NCBI GenBank assembly: GCA_961205875.1 | Contig: OY540814.1 | Location: forward strand, 26,170,151 to 26,234,150 | DNA from: Sialis fuliginosa | Taxonomy: Eukaryota > Arthropoda > Insecta > Megaloptera > Sialidae | Reading direction: 5' to 3' | DNA length: 64,000 bases | In this document: positions 47,265 through 57,755 of the stretch, piece by piece | Layout: each line of letters opens with the position of its first letter | Position numbering within the stretch: the first letter of the stretch is position 1 | Translations under genes and position numbers: made by a program | The notes under the pieces: generated by a model | Database searches by the model: none | What the model was told of the DNA's origin: nothing | The model's input: only the letters and a program-made list of their open reading frames with translations

Positions 47265-48149
47265 TAGTATACAAAATTCGTAATTAAGCCAGATATCGAA
47301 CAAATTATGAGAACAAATAGATTTTTTTTATGTTAAATTTTAGGTCATCAGTGCGGCCCATGGTGCAACTTGGGTTGGCCAGGCCTGAACTAAATATTTG
47401 TCTGTTGGATTGTAATATTTATATAATCTAACTAAATAAATTTCATACAGAAATCATGCCATTAAAAATACAAACAATAAACATGTATATATAAAAAAAA
47501 ACTATTTAGTAACATTACTATTTACACAATCATAAATTAATATAACCAGCAAGCAATAAAAAATGTATCTACTTTAAATAAAACCATTGATAGAAATTAT
47601 AAATACCATACAAAGAAATACTATTTTAAGATCAATATCAACACGAACCCAAACTTAATGTTTTGTTAACAACAACGCGACTATGTGTGTTCAAATGTAG
47701 TCCATTTTAAACTCGTGCCCATAAATAACGGTAAATAAACTATAATGTCAAAAATAGTAACGCTTGATTTCAGTTTTGACACTTGGTGACGTCATTTTTA
47801 TGATCCAGATCTAATTGTAAAGGAACCGGATATTGAGGTTATGTTTTAGTGAATAGTCAAATGTTATGATGTCAAATACATAAATATTGTTTGTAAAGAA
47901 GGGGTATGGGGTTATTGCCCTTATCTAAAATTGTACAGTAGGACTTCTATAGCTCGAATCCTAAAGGTAAATTGTTCGTTTTATCGAATTTGAATTGTAG
48001 AGAAAATTGATGAAATACTGCATGCTTTAATCTTTTTATGAAAAATCAAACTTCTTGGTGTAATTATTTTTCTACAAACTTTGCCCCCCTTTTTTGTTAC
48101 TAGTTATTATGCAGATATTAGAATTGTAAAAAAAAAACAATTTTAAGAA
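47265..48149. other. AT-rich sequence with one CRE site
   Basis: TGACGTCA is at 47787-47794. No gene or TIR was found. The part around 47640-47830 is non-repetitive. Confidence 0.35.
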
Positions 48150-48420
48150 ATACTATTAATATGTCAAAGCAAATATCAATTTAAAAAACAAATGATGATT
48201 TCTTAAAGCAAAATGAGATAAATCTTTGTAAGGGAATATTTTACAACTAACGTTTTAGATCTATATTATAGGAAATTGAATGCTCTACAAAAAAGATTTT
48301 ATAAAATTTTCACGTCACATGTGTCTATCTTGAGATATCTTGGAAAAATAAATAATAATAATAATAAATAAAATAATAAAACGATCACAAATCACAATGC
48401 TTCTCGTATCATCTGAAATA
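48150..48420 (-). repeat. Reversed fragment of the 16465-17060 repeat
   Basis: The blocks 'aaagcaaatatcaatttaaa', 'gagataaatctttgtaaggg', 'cgtcacatgtgtctatcttg' and 'gcttctcgtatcatctgaaa' are the reverse of the 3' and 5' parts of the 16.5-kb copy. An ATA/AAT microsatellite (48350-48378) interrupts it. Confidence 0.65.
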
Positions 48421-48454
48421 AAAAAAAAACAAAAGGGATCATGAGCTAATGACA

Positions 48455-48900
48455 TAATGCTCCGGATGGACGATGGGATTTGAAAAAATTTTGAATTTTC
48501 ACAAATGGCGGATATTGAAAGTCAAAGTTCTTTATTCGACTAAAATTTCACTCGGATTTTCGGCTATAAAAAAAATAATAATCGTCCCAAAAAAAATCAT
48601 TCGTCCGTCCGGAGGACAATTATGTATAGAATAAGTGAGAAAAATTTCAAACCGATCGCCAAAGCCGTTCTCAAGTTACAGTGATCCACCGACTTCGAAA
48701 ATATGGTTTCGAGAAAAACGCGTTTAAAGTTTTGAGTACGATTTGCATGCAGAAAAAAATTTATTTTGGAACTTACACTGAATCGTCCATGGACAGGACA
48801 TTTGTCTGAAATTTTCAGAGAATACTTTTGAAATATTCTACTTTGATAAAATGCAAAAAAAAATAGATTCTAATTGGGTCTGCCCCCTTAAAACGATTCA
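48455..48900 (+). repeat. Unassigned dispersed-repeat-like sequence
   Basis: It contains 'tttcaaaccgatcgccaaag', 'ccgttctcaagttacagtg' and 'taattgggtctgccccctta', typical of insect transposon tails. No second copy is in the window. Confidence 0.4.
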
Positions 48901-49019
48901 ACTCATACAATACAATACTCATTTTATAAAAATATAAAATATCACATTAAAAATACCCAGCTAATCTTCCCCTACATTTTAAAAACATCTTTATCTAAAC
49001 CCCAACAAAGTCCACGTCA

Positions 49020-49250
49020 CTCTATAATCCGACAATAAATAACTCTGGCGAAGGAAGCCATTAATCACTTCGAAATCACAATGCCCAATAAAAATGACAT
49101 CCGCGAACCGATGGCGGCGACCCTTGACCTGCGCGCGAAATGTATCGACTGGCCTCCAGGGGGCCTCAACGACACGCCGGGCCCCACGCGAGCCTTACTC
49201 GGCCGCTGTTTATCAGATATACTGACATACATACGGAGATGTTGAAAAAA
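49020..49250 (+). other. G+C-rich island with a 44-codon frame
   Basis: This is the sharpest G+C peak in the window (about 49100-49205). It contains an ATG frame, 49111-49245, of 44 codons starting MAATLDLRAKCIDWPPGG and ending with TGA. I recognise no protein family. No splice sites were identified with confidence. Upstream 'ccattaatcacttcgaaatc' carries a homeodomain-type TAATCA. A small ORF, an unannotated exon or a conserved non-coding element are all open. Confidence 0.35.
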
Positions 49251-50164
49251 TGTGCAGATTTTTTATTTCATTTTTTGTTTTGATACATACACTGTCATAT
49301 AACATTATTTTTTGTAACTCGACTCTTTTTTTATGTTGTTTTTTTTTGTGTGAAAATCTGAGAAAAATCGTTTCAACAAAAAACCATACAGTAAATCTTC
49401 GAAGATTTGTACATCACAAAGTAAACAGCTGTTTAAATAAATTATCCCTCGAGTGGTGGCTAGGGTGACCAGATTTTAGTTTTGGTAAACCCTGAGATGT
49501 AAATGAAGACCTCTTTTATCTTTAATCTTATATTTTATTTTTATTTTCATAAAATTTGTTACCATAAGTACATATACCTACTATTACTATTTGCAAAGCC
49601 CGGAGATTTAGTGGGCTACAAAACCGGAGACCTGGTCACTCTAGTGGTGGCTCCAAGTATACTAGAACTTTTTTGCAAAATTTTACGGCATCAAAGGTGA
49701 TGCCAATTATAACAGACTTGTTAATTAATACTTTCAAAAATACAGAAAACAAATATAATCTATTACAAAAATAAACGGCCACTGAGAATAGCATGGATCT
49801 AGCAACGTATATCGCTTAATTATTCAAAAAATAAAATTCGTTGTGTTTGTGAGACTTGAGGCCACCACCGCAGGGTTAATATATGTTTTTCTGAAAAGGT
49901 ATTCTACAACAGTTATAAATTAAAGTTAACAACGTTGGATTTTAATTAAATTTTATGTTATTATTAATATAATAATAAAGAAAAGTCTAGCAAATGAATC
50001 AAAATCACAATAGAAACATAAATATTATAGTAGCTAGAATATCTGCATTAGGCAAACGTAAATTCACTTTAATCCATGGTATTAAAAACAAAACTTTGTC
50101 AAAACTTTACACTTTGTATACTTGACAACAAATAAAACTTATAATCGTCACATCGTTATAAATT
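49251..50164. other. AT-rich sequence, no supported gene
   Basis: Two frames of 72 and 65 codons (49250-49468 and 49503-49700) lack recognisable features. The phrase 'agtggtggct' with adjacent 'gggtgaccag' or 'ctggtcactc' occurs twice in inverted form (49453-49478 and 49628-49651). These could be the ends of a small degraded TIR element. Confidence 0.35.
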
Positions 50165-50395
50165 ATAATTTTGCAATGTCGAATTTATACTTCTATGATT
50201 GTATGTGTTGTTAAAATATCAAAAAATACGAAAACAAGAATACACAAAGAAATTTTTTGTAATTGATATTCTATTATACATTTATAACATTTAAATATGT
50301 CTTCGTAGTAACGTCAATTTCTGCACCAACGCTGATTGGTCAAGGAGCTGATGAAACTACCCTGTCTTTATATACATTTCATGCAAAGCTAATTT
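50165..50395 (-). repeat. pogo/Tigger-like MITE fragment
   Basis: It matches the interior of 38228-38680 and 55003-55378: 'tgcaatgtcgaatttatact', 'tattctattatacatttata', then 'ccaacgctgattggtcaagg'. The CRE is mutated to 'taacgtca'. The termini are lost. Confidence 0.65.
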
Positions 50396-51055
50396 CATTT
50401 CTGATACGTTACTAAAATTTCACCCTGATCGCGCCATATAAGTAAGTAATCAAAAATACTTATAAAAAAATGTTAATCGAGAATTTTTATTAAAAGTTCT
50501 TCACAATCGAGTTGTTCATATTTAGAGTACCTATACAATTAATTATTCTTGGCATTAAAAAAGACAAAAGAGCATTCTATGTATAATTTTTATTGTGGTA
50601 AATAATAAGGGTTGCTTATAATTAAATAGCCCACAGTTATTTTTTAATTTACCGTCCTGTTTCTGGTTCATAAGACAATAGATCAATTAAATTCCAGTTT
50701 GATTTCTCACATAATTGTAGCATAATGTTGGACCACCCTTGCGACTGCTAGTTTAATGGTACTTATACATATAGGGGTTTATCTGCAGAGCGTCTTTATA
50801 ATAAGTAATATAACTCCCATGGCAGCTTTGATAATTTCAAACTTAAAAAGTTTCTTGAAGACTTTGAAAATAAAGTTTTAGTTTTATGGTATTTATGTAG
50901 TTAATAACTATTTTGCGAGGAAGTTAGTTGAAAATGTTTTACATCATTATGTTTAATGCATTATCTACAATTTTGTATTGATTGATTTTATTTAACTTTT
51001 CATACATTAAATCTACTTTATAATAAAACATTTTTGATTTGACAAAAACTTAATA
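50396..51055. other. AT-rich sequence, nothing recognised
   Basis: No supported feature was found. Confidence 0.4.
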
Positions 51056-51340
51056 GAAAATATATGTTCGTTTGTATGAAGCTTATAGACACAGGTATTA
51101 CTGAACCGATTTGAATGCGGTTTTCACCAGTAGTTAGATCATTTTCTATGCAAATTCGTGGCTATTAATATACATCAAAAGACTAAAAAATCTTTATCAA
51201 GTCGTGTTTTGTTTCCATAATGTCAGAGCAAGTTATTAACGATTAGGCATCTCCCAGATAGCGTTATCTTTGCTTTTGTTCTGAATAAATGTTAGTTTGA
51301 AGGTTGGAAGGGGGTTTAAAATTAATATACATATAATCAT
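51056..51340 (+). repeat. Degenerate dispersed repeat
   Basis: The block 'actgaaccgatttgaatgcgg' and 'gcatctcccagatagcgtta' resemble retroelement tails found in insects. No second copy is in the window. Confidence 0.35.
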
Positions 51341-51839
51341 CGATCGATATCTCAAACAACTGTAAAAATAATCTTTTGGAAACTGTTACAAATTAAACCT
51401 AATGAAAATAATAAAACTGCACTTGCATCAATACCAAACCTTCTCCACTGACATTATGTTGTTTTATTGTATCACACAAAACAACTTCTCGACGACAGAC
51501 ATTGTTTTAATATCAAACGTCCATCCACAATAAATATTGATCATGTTGAAATACCTTTATGACGTGTTAAAATATTTGTACGTATTAATCAAACACACAA
51601 CCAGTTTTATTTGAGCCTACTAATGAGGTTACCGTATTGTTATTTCCGTGTGAACACCGTCGGGAGTATGCTTGATAGAGGTTTGGTCCAGCGGTGTTTC
51701 GTAATCTCGTAACAATTGCAGATCCTCTGGTTTTAAAATTGCATAATTGTCTATATCTTGAACTTCCAGTTACAAAACTCGACTTTACTACATGGGCTGA
51801 AAAAATGGTGACATAAGAAAAAAATTAATATGCTTCCCA
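51341..51839. other. Unassigned, partly non-repetitive sequence
   Basis: The part at 51600-51740 is G+C-richer and single-copy here. No exon was identified. Confidence 0.3.
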
Positions 51840-52690
51840 TAGAGTACCATCCTTAACTAGAATACTGTCAAAATTTCATGACATTTCATGTACTCTTGTT
51901 CAAGTTACAGCCTTCGAAGTGACGCTACTTTTGTTACTTTTTTATGTTTTGATTAAACATTGTTTTTTGATGGGAAAAAATACCGTCCAAACAAAACAAT
52001 GGCTTGATAAGTGTTACGGCACATCTGCCCCAGCTAATTCAACAGTAAAATATTGGTTTGCTGAGTTTTGTCGGACCGTACGAGCACAAATGATGCACCA
52101 CGTTCAGGAAAGCCGAATGAGGCAGTTACTTCAGAAAACATTCGAAAAATTCGTGAAATTGTGTTAAATGACCGCAAAGTGGAGGTGAGTGAGCTAGCTA
52201 ACACCATAGGGATATTCTTCATAAATGTTTACATATGAAAAAGCGGTAGGTACCGCATTTTTTAACAAATGACCAAAATATGAACGTGTTCGAATTTCAA
52301 AGCAAAAGTTGGTACTGTTTCACCGCAATAAGAAGGATTTTTTTATGCGATTTGTGACAATGGATGAAACATGGATCAATTACTACACACCGTAGTCCAA
52401 TCGACAGTCAGCAGAATGGTTATTGCCTGATGAAAGCCGTTCGAAATGTCCAAAAGCACAACAGTCGGCCGGTAAAGTTCTTGCTAGTATTTTTGGGATG
52501 CACAATGCACATGGTATAAAGAATATTACCGTGCATTACTAGATCGATTGGACAACGAAGTCAAGGCAAAACGGCTGCAAATGGCGAAGAAAAAAATGCT
52601 GTTTTTTCAAGACAATACACCATCTAACAAGGCTCACTTTACGACCAATAAATTGTACTATGAATTGCTATAAAATATATCGCTCGTAGA
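51840..52690 (+). pseudogene. mariner transposase relic, 3' truncated
   Basis: The DNA-binding part starts near 51949 (GKNTVQTKQWLDKCYGTSA, then VKYWFAEF). The catalytic part is read at about 52354-52680 across frameshifts: MDETWINYYTP with the first Asp of the DDD triad, then NRQSAEWLLPDESRSKCPKA, QQSAGKVLASIFG, and KKKMLFFQDNTPSNKAHF with the second Asp. Several frameshifts and in-frame stops separate the parts. The region around the third Asp and the C-terminus is missing, and no inverted ends were found. It is the same family as 39075-39701, whose upstream leader it also shares. Confidence 0.85.
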
Positions 52691-53129
52691 AAATATTTGT
52701 ATTGACATGGAGATAATAACATAGAGTAGGTGTACCAAGCACTTCATGTAAATGGAAGCAATTGGAGAAAGCAAATATTTGAGTGGTTGTATCTTTGTCT
52801 TATGAACATATATAAGTATTCTCCGTAGGTTTAGTTTCTCTCACATTATTATTCTGAAACCCTAGTTAAGAGTATGTAAAAATTGGTACATAGTTTGCCA
52901 TGCCATGCAAATTTTAAAAAACTGATTACTGCCTCGAGATGCCGAAAATATCTACAATCACTGCCATAAAAGAACAATTTTAAATAGCGCTTATTCTTCT
53001 TCCTTAGCAACGCCGCCTAAGATTAACTAAATATAGTCTCCATAATCTATTCGCACACTATATATATGTATTTAGTGTCTACTTTTTTTCTAGGCATTAC
53101 TAGGTGGCACATGACAATTAACATGATGT
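52691..53129. other. AT-rich sequence, nothing recognised
   Basis: No supported feature was found. Confidence 0.4.
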
Positions 53130-53275
53130 CTGTAGATTAATTGGCAGTGACCGGCAAAGGCCGCACTGTGTGACGCGGAACCTACAGACCGTTCCTCAAT
53201 CTATGTATGTTTTGTCAGCTGTCACTCCGAATAACTCTCGCCGTCTTAAGTGCATGCTCTACATTTATTAAATAA
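53130..53275. promoter_or_regulatory. Candidate conserved regulatory island
   Basis: It is G+C-richer and single-copy. It combines a homeodomain-type 'gattaattggcag', 'tttgtcagctgtcactcc' (an E-box CAGCTG within TGTCA half-sites) and 'cggcaaaggccgcactgtgt'. No exon-like frame was seen. Enhancer function is a guess. Confidence 0.3.
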
Positions 53276-53454
53276 TAACGGGAATCGAATTAATAATTAA
53301 AATCAACAAATTCAATTAAAACGTGTTTGTTTTATTAATTTTTTTTTAAAGATTATTTAGGTCTTGCATATTGTAAATACCGTCTTTTTGATTAGACTAA
53401 AGTTATCAATTTAATTAAAAATTTAAAAAAAAAATTTATTGTAAATGTGAAAGT

Positions 53455-53590
53455 AACTTTTTTGTTCCTTTTTTGGCAGGGATATAGCTTGTATTCGGAG
53501 AAAGGACATAGGTTCCTTTGTATCCCGAAAATTGATTAGATAAAAAAAAAATACAAATTCCACGTGGACGATGTCTAGCTAGTTAAAAAC
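53455..53590 (-). repeat. Short dispersed insect repeat (copy 6, reverse)
   Basis: It contains 'ggcagggatatagcttgtat', 'aaaggacataggttcctttg' and 'tatcccgaaaattgattaga', the reverse of the 1214-1385 type. Confidence 0.6.
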
Positions 53591-53859
53591 ATAATTTTCA
53601 AATGAAGATTGACAAATAGCGAAGTCTACAGTTAATTGACAAATTAAGGAATTTAATTTGATAATTAATACAAAACATTGATGTAAAAACCATACGAAAT
53701 TGTGTTAATTAATGAACGAAGGTTAATAAGTTCAATTATTCTTTACTTTTCAACTACTATAAATAGGTTTCTTGACTCTTTTTGATATTACTGAAAACAG
53801 TGGTTCTTAACTAGAGTATCTAAAATATATTCAACGTTTGATAAAAAGGATTTACATGT

Positions 53860-54252
53860 TGAAGTTCAGTGCAGAAAATTTCACGAAAAAATTTCGAATT
53901 TTTTATTTCGTTAAAAGTATGGTTATTGTATAGAAAATGACGTGAAAAGTTGTTTGTTTCAAACCGCAGGTCTGTATCTCAAACCGTTCTTGAGATGTAA
54001 CCTCTCAAAGTTTCAGTTATATCAAAATTTTGAAGAAAAATGGCTCTAACTTTTGATAGCGTAGTCGGAATTGATTTTAGTTGACGGATTTGGAATCAGC
54101 GTGTCAAAATCTTTATAATGACATATATAATACCTTAAAACTCGAAAAAAAATATTTCACGAAAAATCGAAAAAATTCAAAGGGGTATACCTTAAAAAAT
54201 TGTCGATTTTTGGTCAAATTTTTTTTGTCGTATTTCACGCCTAGCCACTGCA
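53860..54252 (-). mobile_element. hAT-like foldback element, copy 3 (one arm)
   Basis: One long arm ('aaattgtttgtttcaaaccg' type, here 'gaaaagttgtttgtttcaaa') is kept, then a loop matching 30985-31110. The element ends in 'atttcacgcctagccactg', the family terminus. The second long arm is deleted. Confidence 0.75.
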
Positions 54253-54540
54253 TGTACCCACAAATGTAACTTACAAATAATTTACAGAGGGGCCTCATGC
54301 AATATCTAAAATTAGTTTTTCAAGAAGTCAGCTACTTGACATTCCTATAATTCCTTCTGGTATTCATGTGACTGCGACTTCACCACCATCCGCTCTGGCA
54401 ACAGCTTCTTGATGACATGGCTTAAACTAAACAACATATCTCAACTCGACAGTTGATACGATAGACTCCATGAGAGTAATACATGTGATTCAAAAAGATT
54501 AACAACTACCGAATACATTTTTTATTTAAGTCTTGAGGCT

Positions 54541-54721
54541 TCCGCGGTGATCTTGATATGGATCTTGGCTTCTGAGTGTAAGCCGCGTCGGTTTCGTCAC
54601 ACATTTCAGTGGACATCTTCTTTTATAAAAGGCCTGAAGATGTCCACTGCAATGTGTGACGAAACATTGACCGATAACACAACCAAACCGACGCGGCTTA
54701 CACCCAGAAGCCAAGATCCAT
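54541..54721. repeat. Hairpin repeat (atggatcttggcttct arms)
   Basis: ATGGATCTTGGCTTCTGAG and the inverse CAGAAGCCAAGATCCAT form arms of about 45 bp, continuing through 'taagccgcgtcggtt'. An inner pair 'gtggacatcttc' / 'gaagatgtccac' forms a second stem. A one-arm fragment is at about 2889-2935. The 72- and 76-codon frames here mirror each other because of the hairpin. Confidence 0.75.
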
Positions 54722-55002
54722 ACACTTTTTATTTTCTTATACGGCCGTTTGTACAAATTAAATAGTTAAGTTTACTGTAAAGTCGATTTCTTTTTTAATT
54801 TTATTGAAATATCCATTTTAACTTTCCCTGAATTCATTCTATTTTCGCCATGATGTCTGTGTGTTTGTCGGTCTTTAAGAATTAATTTTTTTTGTCTGAA
54901 GAAAACCTCATTTTTTTCAAATCTTACAATCGGAAACAGATGTTTTTTCTTTTATCAATATTTTTTTCGAATTATTTTTGAAACGGTGCTTTATGTTTTA
55001 TA

Positions 55003-55378
55003 TTATTAAAAAAGTCTTGAGTGACTCATCAACGCTCATTCTGAATCTAGAAACGTGAATTTTCAAGAGAATAGTAAAAATGACACATAGCTTTTTCATG
55101 ATTTTGCAATGTCGAATTTGTACTTCTTTGATTGTATATGTTGTTAAAATATCAAAAAATACGAAGACAAGAATAAAGAAAGGATTTCTTGTAATTGATA
55201 TTCTATTATACATTTATAACATTTGAATACATCTTCGTGGTGACGTCAATTCCCGCGCCAACGCTGATTGGTCAAGGATCTACACATAACTTGGTGGGAA
55301 CTCCTCTCGACTTCGAATAAACGCAACTTCCTCGTTTCAAAACGATTCAGAAGGCTTCGAATAAACGAGTCCCGACTA
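55003..55378 (-). mobile_element. pogo/Tigger-like MITE, copy 3
   Basis: The right end 'cgaataaacgagtcccgacta' is the family terminus in reverse; the left end is lost. It keeps the cassette of TGACGTCA (55251-55258), 'ttcccgcgccaa' and 'ctgattggtc'. The 71-codon frame (54998-55213) is shared with other copies by homology. Confidence 0.75.
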
Positions 55379-55963
55379 TAGTTAAAAACATCCATAACAT
55401 GAAATTAAATTTCAAATCTACTGAAACCAGAATTCACTTAACTTAAACCACATTACATCTACATACTTACCGTAGGGAAAATAAAAAATCACGGCCTCTT
55501 TTGAAACATATAGTAGCTCATACATTATAACATACATGCATTATTATACATCGATTAATCCAGTATTACTTCCAAGAACGGACTATGTAAGTAACATGAG
55601 CAAACTTAAGTATGTATAATAAGTACTTATATGATTGAAATTTAATTTCAATTTGTTCTCTTTGTTATTGAATGTTGCTCAGGTATTTAGCGGTATGTAA
55701 TTGATTTGGCATGGAGCTCATTTATTACAATTGGAACATATTAAGTCTGTAATACAATAATAACCAATTATTAGAATTATGTAATACAATGACTTATTAA
55801 AATCATAACACGCACGTAAATTTTAATCGCTAAGGTTTTCACTAATTAAGTTTTGACATAATTAATAAGAGTAATTATATATTAGCTACTCTTCATTAGT
55901 AGCAAGACTTGAAAGGAAAACTATTATTAGAGAGTAATTATCAAATTTCATGGAAGTCGTTGC
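55379..55963. other. AT-rich sequence, nothing recognised
   Basis: No gene or repeat was recognised up to the left end of the large element. Confidence 0.4.
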
Positions 55964-56059
55964 CACACTGTTAAAAATTTTTGTAAATTTACTACATTTT
56001 TACTAAGCAGTTGCTTTGTAAAATTACAAACTCTCGTATTGTATTGGAATTTTCAAACG

Positions 56060-57000
56060 CATTCGTAGTAATATTGCAATTTGTAATAACAAGAGTACTA
56101 AGCAGGTTGCAATTTTACAAATTTTTTGTATTCGTCAGAAACTTGTTGTAATTTTACCATTCAAAGTTGTAGAATTAAATCTAAAGTTTTGTAAAATTTC
56201 CATACATATTCGGAATTTAATTTTACCACAATTATCTGTAAAATTACTAACCAAAATTTGCAATTACAATCTCAAGAAGTGATTGGAAATTTACAAATCA
56301 TTATTTATTTTTTCAAATTCTGTTTGCATTTTTACAAAAATTCATTCAAGTCATGAGCGCTATGTATTTTTACAAGTCTTGTTTGTAATTTTAAGTCTAA
56401 AACTTTGTAAAATTTCTACACATATTCGGAATTTAATTTTACCACATTTATCTGTAAAATTACTAACCAAAATTTGCAATTACAATCTCAAGAAGTGATT
56501 GGAAATTTACAAATTATTATTTATTTTTTCAAATTCTGTTTGCATTTTTACAAAAATTCATTCAAGTCATGAGCGCTATGTATTTTTACAATTCTTATTT
56601 GTAATTTCAAGTCTAAAACTTTGTAAAATTTCTACACATATTCGGATTTTGATTTTACCAAGATTAATAGTAAAATTACTAACCGAAACTTGCAGTTACA
56701 ATTACAGGAAATTTACAAATCATTACTTTTTTTTTGAAAATTCTGTTTGCATTTTTACAAAATTTCTTTCAAGTCATGAGCGCTATGTATTTTTACAATT
56801 CTTGTTTGTAATTTCAAGTCTAAAATTTTGTAAAATTTCTATACCTATTTGTAGTCTAATCTTACTACAGTTATCAAAAAAATGACTAACTGAAATACGT
56901 AATCCAAATTGCAAAAAGTGATTGAAAAATTGTAAAACTTTAATTACTTTAGATTTGTTTATATTTTTACTAGTGTCTCTTACAATCATATAGTTTTATG
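56060..57000 (+). repeat. Left subterminal tandem repeats, about 216 bp
   Basis: At least four units occur. The phrase 'ggaaatttacaaat' recurs at about 56284, 56500 and 56709, and 'gtcatgagcgctatgtattt' recurs at about 56350, 56567 and 56774. Each unit contains 'ttgtaaaatt' and 'gtaaaattactaac' words that also make up the right subterminal region. Frames up to 128 codons arise here from the repeats and are not genes. Confidence 0.85.
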
Positions 57001-57574
57001 TAATCTTCTAATTCTGCTGTGTAGTTTCAAGTATAAAACTTGGTATATTTATTTTGCATTTTTATAAAATTGTGACTTATGCAGATTTAAAATTTAATTT
57101 GAATGCAGTTCTAAGTAAAATTAGTAGCAAACATTTATACTTGAATTGCAAGTATGAAGTATAGATTATAAAAAAATATTTTTTTTTTATTAAAATGTTT
57201 TAATATACATGTTGTTTCTGAATATGAAATATGTTAGTTTTATAAAAAAAACCTCATAGAATCGATCAAGTGTATAAAAAAAATTGTGAAAGAACCGAAT
57301 TATTCACTGTGGTAAAAAATAGTGATAAAATTTAATTGTAAGTGTAATAGGGTATGTTCAAATCTGCATATCAACATTTTTTATATTTGAAAGTAAGTAA
57401 ATCTTTGCTAATTATTATTTATGAATTATATATAAACTGGTCAAAATGCCTAAAACAACCTTTATAAATGCTCCATATGCCGGTGTAAAACAACCTTTAA
57501 TTTTATTCGAATTTGCAAGTCCCGACCAGCATAGAAAAAATCATTGTTGCGTTTCTTTTGACATGCCGACACAA
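57001..57574. other. Element interior left of the nested insertion
   Basis: It is AT-rich, with 'ttgcaagtatgaag'-type words continuing to about 57160. No exon was recognised. It may hold the promoter of the gene at 59881-61281 or remains of a lost transposase. Confidence 0.35.
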
Positions 57575-57755
57575 GTATAGAACAGTGATTCTCAAAGTGT
57601 GGGTCGCGACTCCTAGGAAGGTCGCAGAAAAATTGATGACATAAACCGAGTTTAGTAAGCAAACAATTCTTTTTTACTTGGTGTGAAAACAGTGTCCACT
57701 ATTCGCTGAATTAACAATGACAGTTCTCTTGCCATTTGCAACCAACTTATTTATA

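Noticed and set aside
54526-54765. Frames with KPRRF and TKPTRLTPRSQDP words on both strands
   Set aside because: They are the two sides of the 54541-54721 hairpin; no independent support for coding.
10820-55213. Similar frames starting MYNRIS at 10820, 38542 (reverse) and 55213 (reverse)
   Set aside because: All lie in copies of one MITE. They differ by frameshifts and in end position, so the similarity is due to the repeat, not to a conserved protein.
56283-56885. 71- and 128-codon frames with repeated FSNSVCIFTK-type words
   Set aside because: These are the left subterminal tandem repeats translated; the period matches the DNA repeat of about 216 bp.
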